This document shows, in pieces, positions 47,731 to 56,314 of a stretch of 64,000 nucleotides of DNA; the first letter of the stretch is position 1; each line of letters starts with the position of its first letter. The DNA comes from Massilia atriviolacea. Lineage in GTDB: Bacteria; Pseudomonadota; Gammaproteobacteria; Burkholderiales; Burkholderiaceae_D. Position numbers and translations under genes: made by a program. The stretch is from positions 30,197 through 94,196 of the forward strand of contig NZ_RXLQ01000021.1 of assembly GCF_003953935.1 (NCBI RefSeq), written 5' to 3'. Below the pieces are notes generated by a model that was given only the letters and a program-made list of their open reading frames with translations, did not search any database and was not told where the DNA came from.

Positions 47731-49923
47731 CTAAAACCGCGCGTGATAGGTCAGGTCGGCGCTGCGCGGCGCGCCCAGGATGACCTGGCTGTTCACATTG
47801 GCCCCGCTCCAGCCGGCATACAGCCTGTCGCCCAGGTTACGCACGCGCAGGGTCAGGTCGCCCGAACCCAGGCGCCAGCTCGCGTACACGTCGGCCGTGG
47901 CAAACGCGTTCATGCGGATCGTATTGGCGTTGTTGGTATAGCGCTCGCCCGTGTAATTGAGCGCGGCGCCGACCTTCAGCGGCAGCTGGTCCACCTTGTA
48001 GTCGACCCACAGGTTGCCGGTCTTCCTGGCGACGTTGGGCGGCAGCTTGCCGGCGCGCGAGACCTTACCCGCTTCGATCAACTGGTCGAACTGCGCATCG
48101 AGCAGCGCCACGTTGCCGTTGATGCTCACCTGGCGCGTGGGCCGCCACGCCGCCGCCAGCTCCACCCCGCGCGAGGATTGCTTGCCGCTGTTGACGGTCA
48201 GGGTCGGCAGCGCCGCGTCGCGCGAGAGGATGTTATCGAGTCCGATCCGGTACAGCGCCAGCGTGTAATCGACGCTGCCGCCGAACAGCGACTGCTTGAT
48301 CCCGATTTCGCTCTGCGTCCCTTTCGACAGGTCGAAGGCGGCGTTCGCGGCCGACAGCAGCAGCAGGTTGCCCGAGCCGACCGGCGCCGAGGCGCTGGTG
48401 TGCTGCGCATAGACCGACAGGTCCTTGTCGAACGCGTACACGGTGCCGATGCGCAGCGAGCGCGGATCGTAGGTTTGTCCATAGGCGGTCGCCGCGCCGG
48501 TGTTCAGGTCCGCCGTGCGGCGTTCCAGCTTGACGCGGTCCTGGCGCAGGCCGGCCACGATGGTCCATTTGTCGGTCAACCACAGCGCATCTTCCAGGTA
48601 CAGGGAGATTGTCGGAATGCTGGTCGAAAAATTGCTGCGGTTGCCGGCCCCGGTGTACAGCGCGCCGTTGGCGCTCAACGCGTCGTAGCTGCCGTAGACG
48701 GGATCGAACAGGTCCACCGTCAGGGCGGCATTGGCGGCGGCGCCGCCGTTGGAAAAGCTGCGCGCGGTGGCGAAGCGCGTCTTGCTGTATTCGGCGCCCG
48801 CCGCGAAGCGCTGCTTCATGCCGGCCAGCTTGCCGCTGTAGGACAGGTCGAGCCGGTTGCCGAACACCTGGTGGTCGTGGGTCACGCCGACCAGGTCGCG
48901 CACGATCTGGCGCGGTGCGCTGAAGGTATGGCTCTCCGCGTTGCGCCAATTGCGGTCGGCCGTGTAGTACGACAGCTCGTTGCGCAGGGTCCAGTCGGGG
49001 GCCAGCTTCCAGGTCAGCCTGGCGCGCGCCCAGGCGCTCTCGGACTCCATCACCGCGTCGTCGACGTTGTAGTTCTTGAAGGCCAGGCGGCGGTCGATCA
49101 CCCGTCCCGCCACGTCGTCGACCGCGCCCGCCGGGTCGGCCGCCAGCGCGCGCGGCACCAGGGGCGAGCCCTGGTAGGCGTTCACCTTATCGGACAGCAG
49201 GTCGAGGCTCAGGTCGAGCGTGACGTCGCGCGTGAGCGCGCTGGTCGTGGCCAGGGTCAGGCTGTCGTAGCGCTGCTTGTTGCGGTCGATGTAGCCGTCG
49301 CTCTGCTGGTGGCTGTAGTCGATGCGTACCGCATGCGCCTCGCCGAGCGGGCGGTTGATGCCCGCGCCCAGGCGCCAGGTATTGAAGCTCCCGTACGACA
49401 GCATCGCCTCGCTGGCCGCCTGCGCGCGGTCGGGGCGCTTGGTCACGAAATTGATCGCGCCGCCGATCGCGCCGTCGCCCGACATCAGCGAGGCCGGGCC
49501 CTTGAGCACTTCGATGCGCTCGAAATTCCAGGTGTCCTGGGTGCGCGCGCTCATGGTCGGCACGGCGATGCGGCTGCCGTCGTACAGATAGCTGACAAAA
49601 CCCGAACTGAAACCGCGCGAGGATGTCTGCGAAGGCGAGGTGGCATTACCGCCCTGAGTGACGCCGACCGCGCCGCGCAGCGCTTCATCGAGACTGCGCG
49701 CGCCGCGCACCTCGATCAGGGCGCGGTCGATCACTTCGACCGAGGCCGGGGTTTCGCGCAGGGTCAGGTCGAGGCGGCTGCCCAGGGCCGTGCTGTCGCT
49801 GCCGGCCGGCGCGCGCGCGCTGTCGATGACAACCACGGGCATCGGCGGAGGCGCATCGTCGGCGTAGGCGGCCAAAGGGCTGTACAGGCAAAGCAGTGCG
49901 CACGGCAGCTTTCTCAATTTCAC
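47731..49923 (-). CDS. TonB-dependent siderophore-type receptor
   Basis: 730 residues from a GTG with AGGAG seven bases upstream. Signal peptide (MKLRKLPCALLCLYSPLAAYA), plug domain (LRETPASVEVIDRALIEVRGARSLDEAL; SRGFSSGFVSYLYDG; IEVLKGPASLMSGDGAIGGAINFVTKRP) and a barrel ending in aromatic F (DLTYHARF) are seen, as in ferrichrome/ferric-siderophore receptors. A Fur-type box lies in the 80-bp divergent region shared with an ABC-2 exporter operon. Iron-siderophore import is likely; the ligand cannot be told from sequence. Confidence 0.88.
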   Translation of the reverse strand: MKLRKLPCALLCLYSPLAAYADDAPPPMPVVVIDSARAPAGSDSTALGSRLDLTLRETPASVEVIDRALIEVRGARSLDEALRGAVGVTQGGNATSPSQTSSRGFSSGFVSYLYDGSRIAVPTMSARTQDTWNFERIEVLKGPASLMSGDGAIGGAINFVTKRPDRAQAASEAMLSYGSFNTWRLGAGINRPLGEAHAVRIDYSHQQSDGYIDRNKQRYDSLTLATTSALTRDVTLDLSLDLLSDKVNAYQGSPLVPRALAADPAGAVDDVAGRVIDRRLAFKNYNVDDAVMESESAWARARLTWKLAPDWTLRNELSYYTADRNWRNAESHTFSAPRQIVRDLVGVTHDHQVFGNRLDLSYSGKLAGMKQRFAAGAEYSKTRFATARSFSNGGAAANAALTVDLFDPVYGSYDALSANGALYTGAGNRSNFSTSIPTISLYLEDALWLTDKWTIVAGLRQDRVKLERRTADLNTGAATAYGQTYDPRSLRIGTVYAFDKDLSVYAQHTSASAPVGSGNLLLLSAANAAFDLSKGTQSEIGIKQSLFGGSVDYTLALYRIGLDNILSRDAALPTLTVNSGKQSSRGVELAAAWRPTRQVSINGNVALLDAQFDQLIEAGKVSRAGKLPPNVARKTGNLWVDYKVDQLPLKVGAALNYTGERYTNNANTIRMNAFATADVYASWRLGSGDLTLRVRNLGDRLYAGWSGANVNSQVILGAPRSADLTYHARF

Positions 49924-49938
49924 GGCAAGACTCCTATT

Positions 49939-49958
49939 GATAATAAGTTCTCATTATC
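49939..49958. promoter_or_regulatory. Fur-type box in divergent promoter
   Basis: GATAATAAGTTCTCATTATC is a near-palindrome built from two GATAATNA half-sites, with one extra base relative to the 19-bp Fur consensus. It lies 16 bp upstream of the receptor start and 46 bp upstream of the ABC ATPase start, so one repressor could control both units. Confidence 0.7.
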
Positions 49959-50003
49959 GTATAGTCCTCGACAATTCCGCAATCTTTTAGTGAAGTCAAT
50001 CTC

Positions 50004-50723
50004 ATGGACATGATGAAACCCGCCCTCCAGATGGACAATGTCACGCGCCGTTTCGGCGAGCGCGTGGCCCTGAACGGCCTCTCGCTCACCTTGCAGGCGG
50101 GCGAGGTGTACGCCCTGCTCGCCCCCAACGGCGCCGGCAAGACCACCACCCTCAATTTGATCCTCGGCTTCCTGCAGCCGGACGGCGGCAGCATCCATGT
50201 GTGCGGCGAACCGGTGGCCGGGGACGCGGCCCGCACGCGCGCCTCGATCGCCTATCTGCCCGAACAGGTGGCGATCTATCCCGAATTGAGCGGACTGGAA
50301 AACCTGCGCTACTTCTCGCTGCTGGCGTCGAAAGAGCTGGACGACGCTACCCTGCGCCGCCTGCTCGCCGAAGCGGGCCTGCGCGCCGAAGCCCACGAGC
50401 GCCCCGCGCGCAACTACTCGAAAGGCATGCGCCAGAAGGTCGGGATTGCGATTGCGATGGCGCGCGACGCCAAACTGCTGCTGCTCGACGAGCCGACCTC
50501 GGGCCTCGACCCGCTGGCGGCATCGGAACTCTCCGGCCTGTTGCGCGCGGCATCGCAGCGCGGCGTCGCCATCCTCATGGCCACGCACGACCTGTACCGC
50601 ATCAAGGAAGTGGCAACCCGCGTCGGCGTGCTGCACGCGGGGCGCATCGAACGCGAGATCGATCCGCAGACGACCGAACACGCGACCCTGGAGCAGGTCT
50701 ACATCGCGGAGCTGGCGCGATGA
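50004..50723 (+). CDS. ABC transporter ATP-binding protein (ABC-2 exporter)
   Basis: 239 residues with Walker A APNGAGKTT at 40-48, signature SKGMRQKVGIA, Walker B LLLLDEPTSGLDP and H-loop ATHD. Sequence type matches ATPases of ABC-2 exporters (NatA/CcmA-like). Its stop overlaps the following permease start (ATGA). The Fur-type box upstream suggests induction during iron limitation. Could power export of a siderophore, a peptide or a toxic compound. Confidence 0.9.
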   Translation: MDMMKPALQMDNVTRRFGERVALNGLSLTLQAGEVYALLAPNGAGKTTTLNLILGFLQPDGGSIHVCGEPVAGDAARTRASIAYLPEQVAIYPELSGLENLRYFSLLASKELDDATLRRLLAEAGLRAEAHERPARNYSKGMRQKVGIAIAMARDAKLLLLDEPTSGLDPLAASELSGLLRAASQRGVAILMATHDLYRIKEVATRVGVLHAGRIEREIDPQTTEHATLEQVYIAELAR

Positions 50724-52105
50724 GCGCACAGCTGCACACGGCGCTGCTGCGCGCCGAAGCCCGGCGCCTGTGGCGCGAACCGCGCCTGCGCTGGGTCGCC
50801 ATGCTGGCGCCCTTGCTGCTGCTGATCGTGTTTTTCTCGTCGATGAACAGCGCTGCGCGCATGGCCGAGGAACGCACGCGCTTTGCCGCATCCGAGCGCG
50901 CGCGCTGGGTGGAACAGGGCCAGAAAGACCCGCACAGCGCTGCCCACTTCGGCGTGTGGGCGGTCAAGCCGTCCTCGCCGCTGCAGGTGCTGGCGCCGGG
51001 CATCGAACCGTTTGTCGGCCTGTCGGTCTGGCTGGAGGCGCACAAGCGCAACGAGATGATCTTCCGTCCCAACCAGGATGCCGATCCGATCATGCGCAGC
51101 GCCGCCTCGGTGGCGCAGGTGCTCGAAGTGCTCGGGCCGATGTTCGCGATCCTGCTCGGCTTTGCCGGCTTTGCCCAGGACCGCCAGCGCGGCACCTTGC
51201 GCATGGCCTTCGGTAACGGCGCCACGCCGGGACGGCTGCTGCTGTCGCGCTTCGCGGTGATGGTCGGCCTGCTGGTGTGCATGGCGCTGGCGCCGGTGGT
51301 GGCGATGGGCGGCTATGCGCTGCAGGCGCTGCCCGATGCCGGCTGGGGCGGGGCCGCCCGCCTGGCTCTCTGGAGCCTGCTGAACTTCCTGTACCTGCTG
51401 GTGTTCCTGCTGATCGCGCTGGCGGTCTCGCTCAAGGCGCCGAGCGCGCGCGCCGCGCTGACCATCATGCTGGTGCTCTGGCTGGTGCTGTGCGTGGTGC
51501 TGCCGCGCGCCGCCGGCAACGCGGCCCAGGTGCTCGCGCCCGTGCCCTCGTACCAGGAGGTGCGCAGCCGCCTTGAAACCGAGTCGCCCGCCTACGAAGG
51601 CGCCGACAAATGGGAAGCGCGGCGCCAGGCGCTGATCAAGGCCGGCGTGAACAATGTGCGCGCCGCGCAGCTCGACCAGTCCGAGCGCGAATCGCATGCG
51701 GTGTTCGACCGCGTGCTGGGGCGCTTCTACGATTCGGTGGAACAGCAGGACCGCACCTTCGGCTGGCTGGGCGCGCTCACGCCGACGGTGGCGCTGCAGG
51801 CGTCCGGCGCGGCCGTCGCCGGCACCGACTTTTATCAGCACCGGCATTTCATCGAGGCCGCCGAAACCTACCGGCGCACGATGGTCAACCGGCTCAATGG
51901 AGATCTGATGCGACACACGGAACATGAAGACGCCAGCAAATCGACCGGCAGGCAGTTCTGGGAATCGGTGCCGGCCTTTGCCTACCGCGCGCCGGCGCTG
52001 GGCAGCGTGCTGGCGAATGCGGCGGCGCCCTTGCTGCTGCTGGCCGGATGGTGCGTGCTGGCCGGCCTTGCCGCCTGGCGCGCGGCGAAAGGGGTGCAGC
52101 CATGA
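50720..52105 (+). CDS. ABC-2-type permease, DUF3526-like (first subunit)
   Basis: 461 residues: an N-terminal helix (RWVAMLAPLLLLIVFFSSM), a large extracytoplasmic loop, five or more further helices and a soluble middle domain (QEVRSRLETESPAYEG...FYDSVEQQDRTFGWL). The layout resembles NosY/DUF3526 permeases, which carry long periplasmic insertions. Start and stop overlap its neighbours by four bases each, so the three genes are tightly coupled. It forms the membrane channel together with the next gene. Confidence 0.82.
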   Translation: MSAQLHTALLRAEARRLWREPRLRWVAMLAPLLLLIVFFSSMNSAARMAEERTRFAASERARWVEQGQKDPHSAAHFGVWAVKPSSPLQVLAPGIEPFVGLSVWLEAHKRNEMIFRPNQDADPIMRSAASVAQVLEVLGPMFAILLGFAGFAQDRQRGTLRMAFGNGATPGRLLLSRFAVMVGLLVCMALAPVVAMGGYALQALPDAGWGGAARLALWSLLNFLYLLVFLLIALAVSLKAPSARAALTIMLVLWLVLCVVLPRAAGNAAQVLAPVPSYQEVRSRLETESPAYEGADKWEARRQALIKAGVNNVRAAQLDQSERESHAVFDRVLGRFYDSVEQQDRTFGWLGALTPTVALQASGAAVAGTDFYQHRHFIEAAETYRRTMVNRLNGDLMRHTEHEDASKSTGRQFWESVPAFAYRAPALGSVLANAAAPLLLLAGWCVLAGLAAWRAAKGVQP

Positions 52106-53565
52106 CGCGCGCACTGTTCAAGCTCGAACTGGCGATGCTGCTCAAGGCGCGCTTCACATGGGTCATCGGCGCGCTGCTGTTTGCGGCACTCTGCTGGGGA
52201 GCGATCAACGGCCAGGCCAACGCCGACGCGCAGCAGGCCACGGTCGAGCGGGTGAAGGTGCACGCGGCGGCCAGGCTGGCAAAACAGCAGGCCGACGTGG
52301 CGCGCTACAACCGCCCGGCCGATACGGTGCTGCCGTACTGGCAGGACCCGTCCGACGCGGCCGGCTACATGCGCTATGGCCTGGCCGCGTACGCGGTCAA
52401 GCCGCCGTCGCCGCTGGCGGGCATCGCCATCGGCCAGTCACGCCTGCTGCCGTTCTATATCAAGACCGATCTCGATTACGTGGCGCCGCCGGCGGCCGCC
52501 TTCGACTTCATCAACCCGCGCATCCTGAGCCTGGGCGACTTCGACCTGTCGTTCGTGCTGGTGTACGTGCTGCCGCTGGCCCTGATCGCCATCGGCGCCT
52601 CGCGCCTGGCGGCCGAACGCGACTCCGGCGCGCTGCGGCTGATGGCGGCGCAACTGCCCTCCTTCCGCCAGCTGGTGATGCTCAAGTTCAGCGTGGCCGC
52701 CGCCGTGTGCGTGCCGTTGACGCTGGCGGCAACCGTGCTGGCCCTGGTGGTGGCGGGCACGCCCTGTTGGAGCATGCAGACGGCGGGCACCATGCTGCTG
52801 CTGGGCGCCGCGCTGGCCGGCTTTACCCTGTTCTGGGTGGCGCTGACGGCGCTGGTGGCCAGCCGCATCGGGGTGGTGGGCAGTTACCTGCGGCTGGTGT
52901 CGCTGTGGATCGGATTCACCTTCTTCGTGCCGGCGGCCGGCGCCCTGTTCATCGGCATGGCGTATCCGGCGCCCTCGCCGCTGCTGTACCTGGACGACCT
53001 GCGGCGCGCCAACGACTTCAAGCCGGCCGAGCGCGATGCGCTGTTCGCGGCCATGGCGCGCGCCGATCCGGCGTATGCGGCGGCGGCGGAGCGGGTCGGC
53101 AAGGTGTCGTATGCGACCAAGCAGATCGCGGTGCAGCAGGCGGTGGAGCGCCAGGTTGCGCAGCGCGCAGAGGCAGCGGCGCGCCAGAACGACGCCGCAT
53201 CAGGCAAGGCCGCCGCGCTGCGCTGGCTGTCGCCGGCGATGGTGTTCGACACCCTGTTGCAGCAGGCGGCGGGCAGCGGCGTGGAACGGCACAAGCGCTT
53301 CCTCGAGCGCACCGGCGACTATACGGACGAACTGCGGGCCTTCTTCTGGCCGCGCGCACTGGCCGAAGCGGCCAATCCCGGCAATGCATGCCCGGGCTGT
53401 GCGGGGCGGATGAATTTCACGGACCACGACAAGATCCCGCGCTTCGAGGCGGACCGTCCGATGGATGGCGTGGCCGGCGCTGTCGGCGGCGCGGTGGGGT
53501 ATTTGTGGGTGCTGGCGTGCGCGGTGATGCTGATGCTGTGGAGCGGGAGGAGGATGAAGGTGTAA
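52102..53565 (+). CDS. ABC-2-type permease, DUF3526-like (second subunit)
   Basis: 487 residues, paralogous in layout to the preceding permease: N-terminal helix, a ~130-residue periplasmic insertion including PSPLAGIAIGQSRLLPFYIKT, helices through 170-300, a soluble domain, and a final helix before GRRMKV. A CPGC motif (NACPGCAGRM) near residue 437 is absent from its partner. ATG overlaps the previous stop (ATGA); a longer upstream frame is rejected. Together with 50004 and 50720 it makes a heterodimeric exporter of unknown substrate. Confidence 0.82.
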   Translation: MTRALFKLELAMLLKARFTWVIGALLFAALCWGAINGQANADAQQATVERVKVHAAARLAKQQADVARYNRPADTVLPYWQDPSDAAGYMRYGLAAYAVKPPSPLAGIAIGQSRLLPFYIKTDLDYVAPPAAAFDFINPRILSLGDFDLSFVLVYVLPLALIAIGASRLAAERDSGALRLMAAQLPSFRQLVMLKFSVAAAVCVPLTLAATVLALVVAGTPCWSMQTAGTMLLLGAALAGFTLFWVALTALVASRIGVVGSYLRLVSLWIGFTFFVPAAGALFIGMAYPAPSPLLYLDDLRRANDFKPAERDALFAAMARADPAYAAAAERVGKVSYATKQIAVQQAVERQVAQRAEAAARQNDAASGKAAALRWLSPAMVFDTLLQQAAGSGVERHKRFLERTGDYTDELRAFFWPRALAEAANPGNACPGCAGRMNFTDHDKIPRFEADRPMDGVAGAVGGAVGYLWVLACAVMLMLWSGRRMKV

Positions 53566-53580
53566 GCGCCTGCGCACCCC

Positions 53581-53669
53581 CGTCGTTCCCGCGCAGGCGG
53601 GAACCTGAGTTTGCCAAGCAGTCTTGGGCGGCGTTACGAACTTGGGTTCCCGCCTGCGCGGGAACGACG
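53581..53669. repeat. REP-like inverted repeat, second copy
   Basis: The left arm (CGTCGTTCCCGCGCAGGCGG, from 53581) and right arm (ending GCGGGAACGACG at 53669) are inverted and near-identical to the arms at 686-773, with GCA/TGC in place of GAA/TTC in the small loop. The 37-bp interior is unrelated to that of the first copy. It follows the ABC-2 operon and probably acts as a transcript-end hairpin. Confidence 0.8.
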
Positions 53670-53679
53670 GTAAATAGGC

Positions 53680-53736
53680 GAAACGACGGGGGATAGCCGA
53701 AACGACGGGGGATAGCCGAAACGACGGGGGATAGGC
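53680..53736. repeat. 19-bp tandem repeat, three copies plus degenerate flanks
   Basis: GAAACGACGGGGGATAGCC is repeated head to tail at 53680, 53699 and 53718 (the third ends GGC). Degenerate units continue on both sides (about 53661-53749). The repeat appears to have grown from the right arm end (GAACGACGG) of the adjacent REP-like element, suggesting slippage. It fills the gap before the Fur-family gene. Confidence 0.8.
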
Positions 53737-53765
53737 AAAACGACGAATCGGGGCAGATCAACGGG

Positions 53766-54212
53766 CTAGTGCGTCTTCGGCGCGCGTGCGCGGCGTTTCG
53801 GTACCGGCGCCGCTTTGGCGCGCTCCGCCGCGCGTTCGGCGGCGCAGTCGGCGCACACGCCGTACAGGGTCAGCTCGTGACGGTCGATCTCGAAGCCCGC
53901 CGGCGCCAGGCTGTCCATCGAACCGGGGCAGCCTTCGACATCGAACACGCGGTCGCACGGCACGCAGTGGAAGTGGTGGTGATGGTGATGCGCCGCGTGG
54001 CTCATTTCGTAGCGCGCGTTTTCGCCCGGCAGGCTCACGGTCTGGATGGTGCCGTCGTCGATCAGCAGCTTGAGGTTGCGGTAAATGGTCGCGATACCGA
54101 TTTCGGACACGGTCTCGCGTACCCCGGCGAGGATTTCCTGGGGAGTGAGCGGGCGGGCCGCTGCGTCGATGACAGTACGAATCGCTGTCCGCTGGCGTGT
54201 GGAACGTTCCAT
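53766..54212 (-). CDS. Fur/Zur-family metal-dependent repressor
   Basis: 148 residues. Winged helix ending in IGIATIYRNLKLLIDDGTI, then the metal-binding core SHAAHHHHHHFHCVPC with seven histidines, and structural zinc cysteines C83, C86, C120 and C123. The cysteine pairs and the His-rich segment are as in Fur and Zur; Fur versus Zur cannot be decided. The ATG of MERSTRQRTA is used; an upstream ATG 20 codons earlier would add a non-family extension. It diverges from the kinase-PLP-ATP-grasp operon, and the palindrome between them is the obvious binding site for it. The C-terminus is a basic tail (KRRARAPKTH). Confidence 0.88.
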   Translation of the reverse strand: MERSTRQRTAIRTVIDAAARPLTPQEILAGVRETVSEIGIATIYRNLKLLIDDGTIQTVSLPGENARYEMSHAAHHHHHHFHCVPCDRVFDVEGCPGSMDSLAPAGFEIDRHELTLYGVCADCAAERAAERAKAAPVPKRRARAPKTH

Positions 54213-54272
54213 GGCAAGGCTGTTGAAGCAAAAACCCATTATCCCATAAAGCTGAACAAATGCTTGCCTCAC

Positions 54273-54294
54273 TAATGATAATGCATTATCGTTA
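54273..54294. promoter_or_regulatory. metal-regulator palindrome (Fur/Zur-type box)
   Basis: GATAATGCATTATC at 54277-54290 is a perfect 14-bp palindrome; TAA and TTA extend it outward with one mismatched pair. It lies 60 bp upstream of the Fur-family start and 60 bp upstream of the rightward operon. The half-site GATAATG is Fur-like but the spacing (no single central base) differs from the Fur boxes at 6659 and 49939, which could separate its regulator from Fur. Confidence 0.7.
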
Positions 54295-54349
54295 ACGCCA
54301 AGCAGTCAGGTAACTCTCTCTCGACATTCACCACGAAAGCCAGGATCCC

Positions 54350-55288
54350 GTGCCTTCCATCGACTTCGCAGACAGCAGATACACACCGGCGGCGCGCCCC
54401 GACTTCGCCTGGCATGCCGGCACGGCGGCAACGATCAGCAGCGGGATCTGCCACGGCACCCTGGGCGAGCTGATTCAGGGACCGTACATCGAAAACGGCG
54501 CCGCCCAAATCAGCCTGATCTCGCTGCCGGTCAAAAAATACAGCTGCATGCATTTCACCCACGGGGAACGGGCGGGCACGGACAACGCGCTGGCCACCAA
54601 GACCAAATGCCAGCAGGCGATCGGCCACTATCTCGCGCGGCACGGCAGGCGCCTGCCGCCCGGGACCTGGAGCCACGATTCGGAACTGCTGGAAGGCAAA
54701 GGCATGGCCAGTTCGACGGCCGACATCGTGGCCACCATCCGCTGCCTCGATGCGATCTTCGGCGTCAACTCGTGCGGCGAATCGATATCGGCCACCCTGC
54801 GCGCGATCGAGCGTTCCGACAGCGTGTTTTTGGATACCTACGCGCTGTACCTGAGCGGACGCCAGCAGGTGGTGCAGTGCTTCGGCAGCGCGCCCACTTT
54901 TCACGCCTGCTATATCGACGAGGGCGAGCGCATCGATACCGAAAAAACCGGCGCGCGCCTGCTCGCGCTGTACCAGGAACGCTTGACGCCCTACACCGCC
55001 AACCTGGAGAACGCCGTCGACGCCTTTGTGCGCAACGACCTGGCGGCGATTGCCGCCTGCGCCACGGCCAGTGCGGTGCTGGGGCAGGACGCCATCCCCA
55101 AGCGCACCCTGGGCGCACTGCTGAAGAACCAGGCGCGCTACGGGGCCGACGGCATCTTCGTCGCGCACACGGGCAGCCTGGCGGGCTATCTGTTCATTCA
55201 CAAACCGGGGCCCACGCAAATGGGCGCGCTTTCCTCATTCTTTCGCGGCCTGGGCTTCCAGAGCCGCTTCGTCCAGACAGGATTCTGA
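54350..55288 (+). CDS. PduX-like GHMP kinase (L-threonine/L-serine kinase-like)
   Basis: 312 residues starting at GTG after AGGA. GHMP-kinase features are clear: GTLGELIQG at 36-44, the ATP-binding loop EGKGMASSTADI at 115-126 (nearly identical to the PduX motif KGMASSTADI) and a third motif FVAHTGSLAGYLF near the end. PduX phosphorylates L-threonine for cobalamin synthesis, but no cobalamin genes are present. The next gene, 2 bp away, is a PLP synthase of the type that uses O-phospho-amino acids, so this kinase probably makes O-phospho-threonine or O-phospho-serine as its substrate. Substrate is inference; family is clear. Confidence 0.82.
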   Translation: MPSIDFADSRYTPAARPDFAWHAGTAATISSGICHGTLGELIQGPYIENGAAQISLISLPVKKYSCMHFTHGERAGTDNALATKTKCQQAIGHYLARHGRRLPPGTWSHDSELLEGKGMASSTADIVATIRCLDAIFGVNSCGESISATLRAIERSDSVFLDTYALYLSGRQQVVQCFGSAPTFHACYIDEGERIDTEKTGARLLALYQERLTPYTANLENAVDAFVRNDLAAIAACATASAVLGQDAIPKRTLGALLKNQARYGADGIFVAHTGSLAGYLFIHKPGPTQMGALSSFFRGLGFQSRFVQTGF

Positions 55289-55290
55289 CC

Positions 55291-56298
55291 ATGTTCGATC
55301 ACATTGCGGACGCCATCAAGGCGCCGGACTTCGTACGCCTCGGCCCCAACCTGTACGTCGCCCGTTTCGAGACGATGAAGGTGTATTCGACCCTGGTGGC
55401 GGTCGAACGGCTGCTGAAAGCGGGCGTGGTCAGGCGCGGCGACACGCTGCTCGACAGCTCCAGCGGCATCTACGCATACGCGCTCGCACTGGCCTGCCAC
55501 AAGTTCGACATGCAGTGCCACATCATCGCCTCGAAGACGGTGGACAGGACGCTGATGGTGCAGCTCCAGTTGCTCGGCGCCCATGTGGAGCAGGTGCCGC
55601 CGTCGGCCACCCTGAAGATGGACCAGAGCCTGCGCGTGGCGCGCATCGGCGAAATCCGCGCCGCCAATCCACAGGTGCACTGGATGCAGCAGTACCACGA
55701 CGACATCCACTACGCCGGCTACGAACCGATCGCCAGCCAGATCGAACTGCTGCTCGGCACCGACAGCCTGACCATCGTCGGCGGCGTGGGCTCCGGCTGC
55801 TCGACCGGCGGCCTGGCGCGCGCCTTGCGCCACACCGACGACGCGGTGGAGCTGATCGGCGTGCAGCCCTTCGGCAGCGTCACCTTCGGTTGCGCGCACA
55901 TCGAAGACCCGGGCATCATCATCGCCGGCATCGGCACCGGCATCCCCTTTCGCAACGTGCAGCACAAGCTGTACGACCAGATCCACTGGATCGGCTTCGA
56001 TTACGGCCTGGCGGGCGCGGTGGCGCTATTGCGCCGGCACGCGATCTTCGCCGGCCTGTCGAGCGGCTGCTGCTACCTGGCGGCGGCGCGCGAAGCGCAG
56101 CTGCGGCCCGACCGCAATGTGCTGTTCATCGCCCCCGACACCGGCCACCGCTACGTGGACGCGGTCTTCGCGCAGCACGACAGCGCGCTGGAACTCAATG
56201 GCCTGGCGCCCACCCACGTCGACGCGCACGAGGACCTTGTGCTGCCCTGGTCGGTGATGGCATGGAACCGCCGCGCCGCCACCGAATCCATCAACTGA
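55291..56298 (+). CDS. fold-type II PLP enzyme, cysteine synthase/SbnA-like
   Basis: 335 residues. The PLP lysine is most likely K30 (FETMKVYSTLVA, where cysteine synthases have SxKDR). SSSGIYAYALA (56-66) matches the substrate Asn/Thr loop TSGNTG in place but not in sequence, and GVGSGCSTGG (165-174) is the phosphate-binding loop. The family carries out beta-replacement; SbnA joins O-phosphoserine and glutamate on the way to 2,3-diaminopropionate. Coupled to the PduX-like kinase, it probably replaces a phosphate with an amine or other nucleophile to make an unusual amino acid. The altered substrate loop suggests a reaction other than cysteine synthesis. Confidence 0.8.
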   Translation: MFDHIADAIKAPDFVRLGPNLYVARFETMKVYSTLVAVERLLKAGVVRRGDTLLDSSSGIYAYALALACHKFDMQCHIIASKTVDRTLMVQLQLLGAHVEQVPPSATLKMDQSLRVARIGEIRAANPQVHWMQQYHDDIHYAGYEPIASQIELLLGTDSLTIVGGVGSGCSTGGLARALRHTDDAVELIGVQPFGSVTFGCAHIEDPGIIIAGIGTGIPFRNVQHKLYDQIHWIGFDYGLAGAVALLRRHAIFAGLSSGCCYLAAAREAQLRPDRNVLFIAPDTGHRYVDAVFAQHDSALELNGLAPTHVDAHEDLVLPWSVMAWNRRAATESIN

Positions 56299-56314
56299 AA
56301 AGGGAGTAAACACC

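Noticed and set aside
53968..53990. Poly-histidine stretch as a cloning tag artefact
   Set aside because: It lies inside the Fur/Zur metal-binding region where His-rich runs are normal.
54350..55288. Cobalamin biosynthesis gene pduX
   Set aside because: The kinase motif matches, but the neighbours are a PLP synthase, ATP-grasp ligase and exporters, with no cobalamin or propanediol genes.
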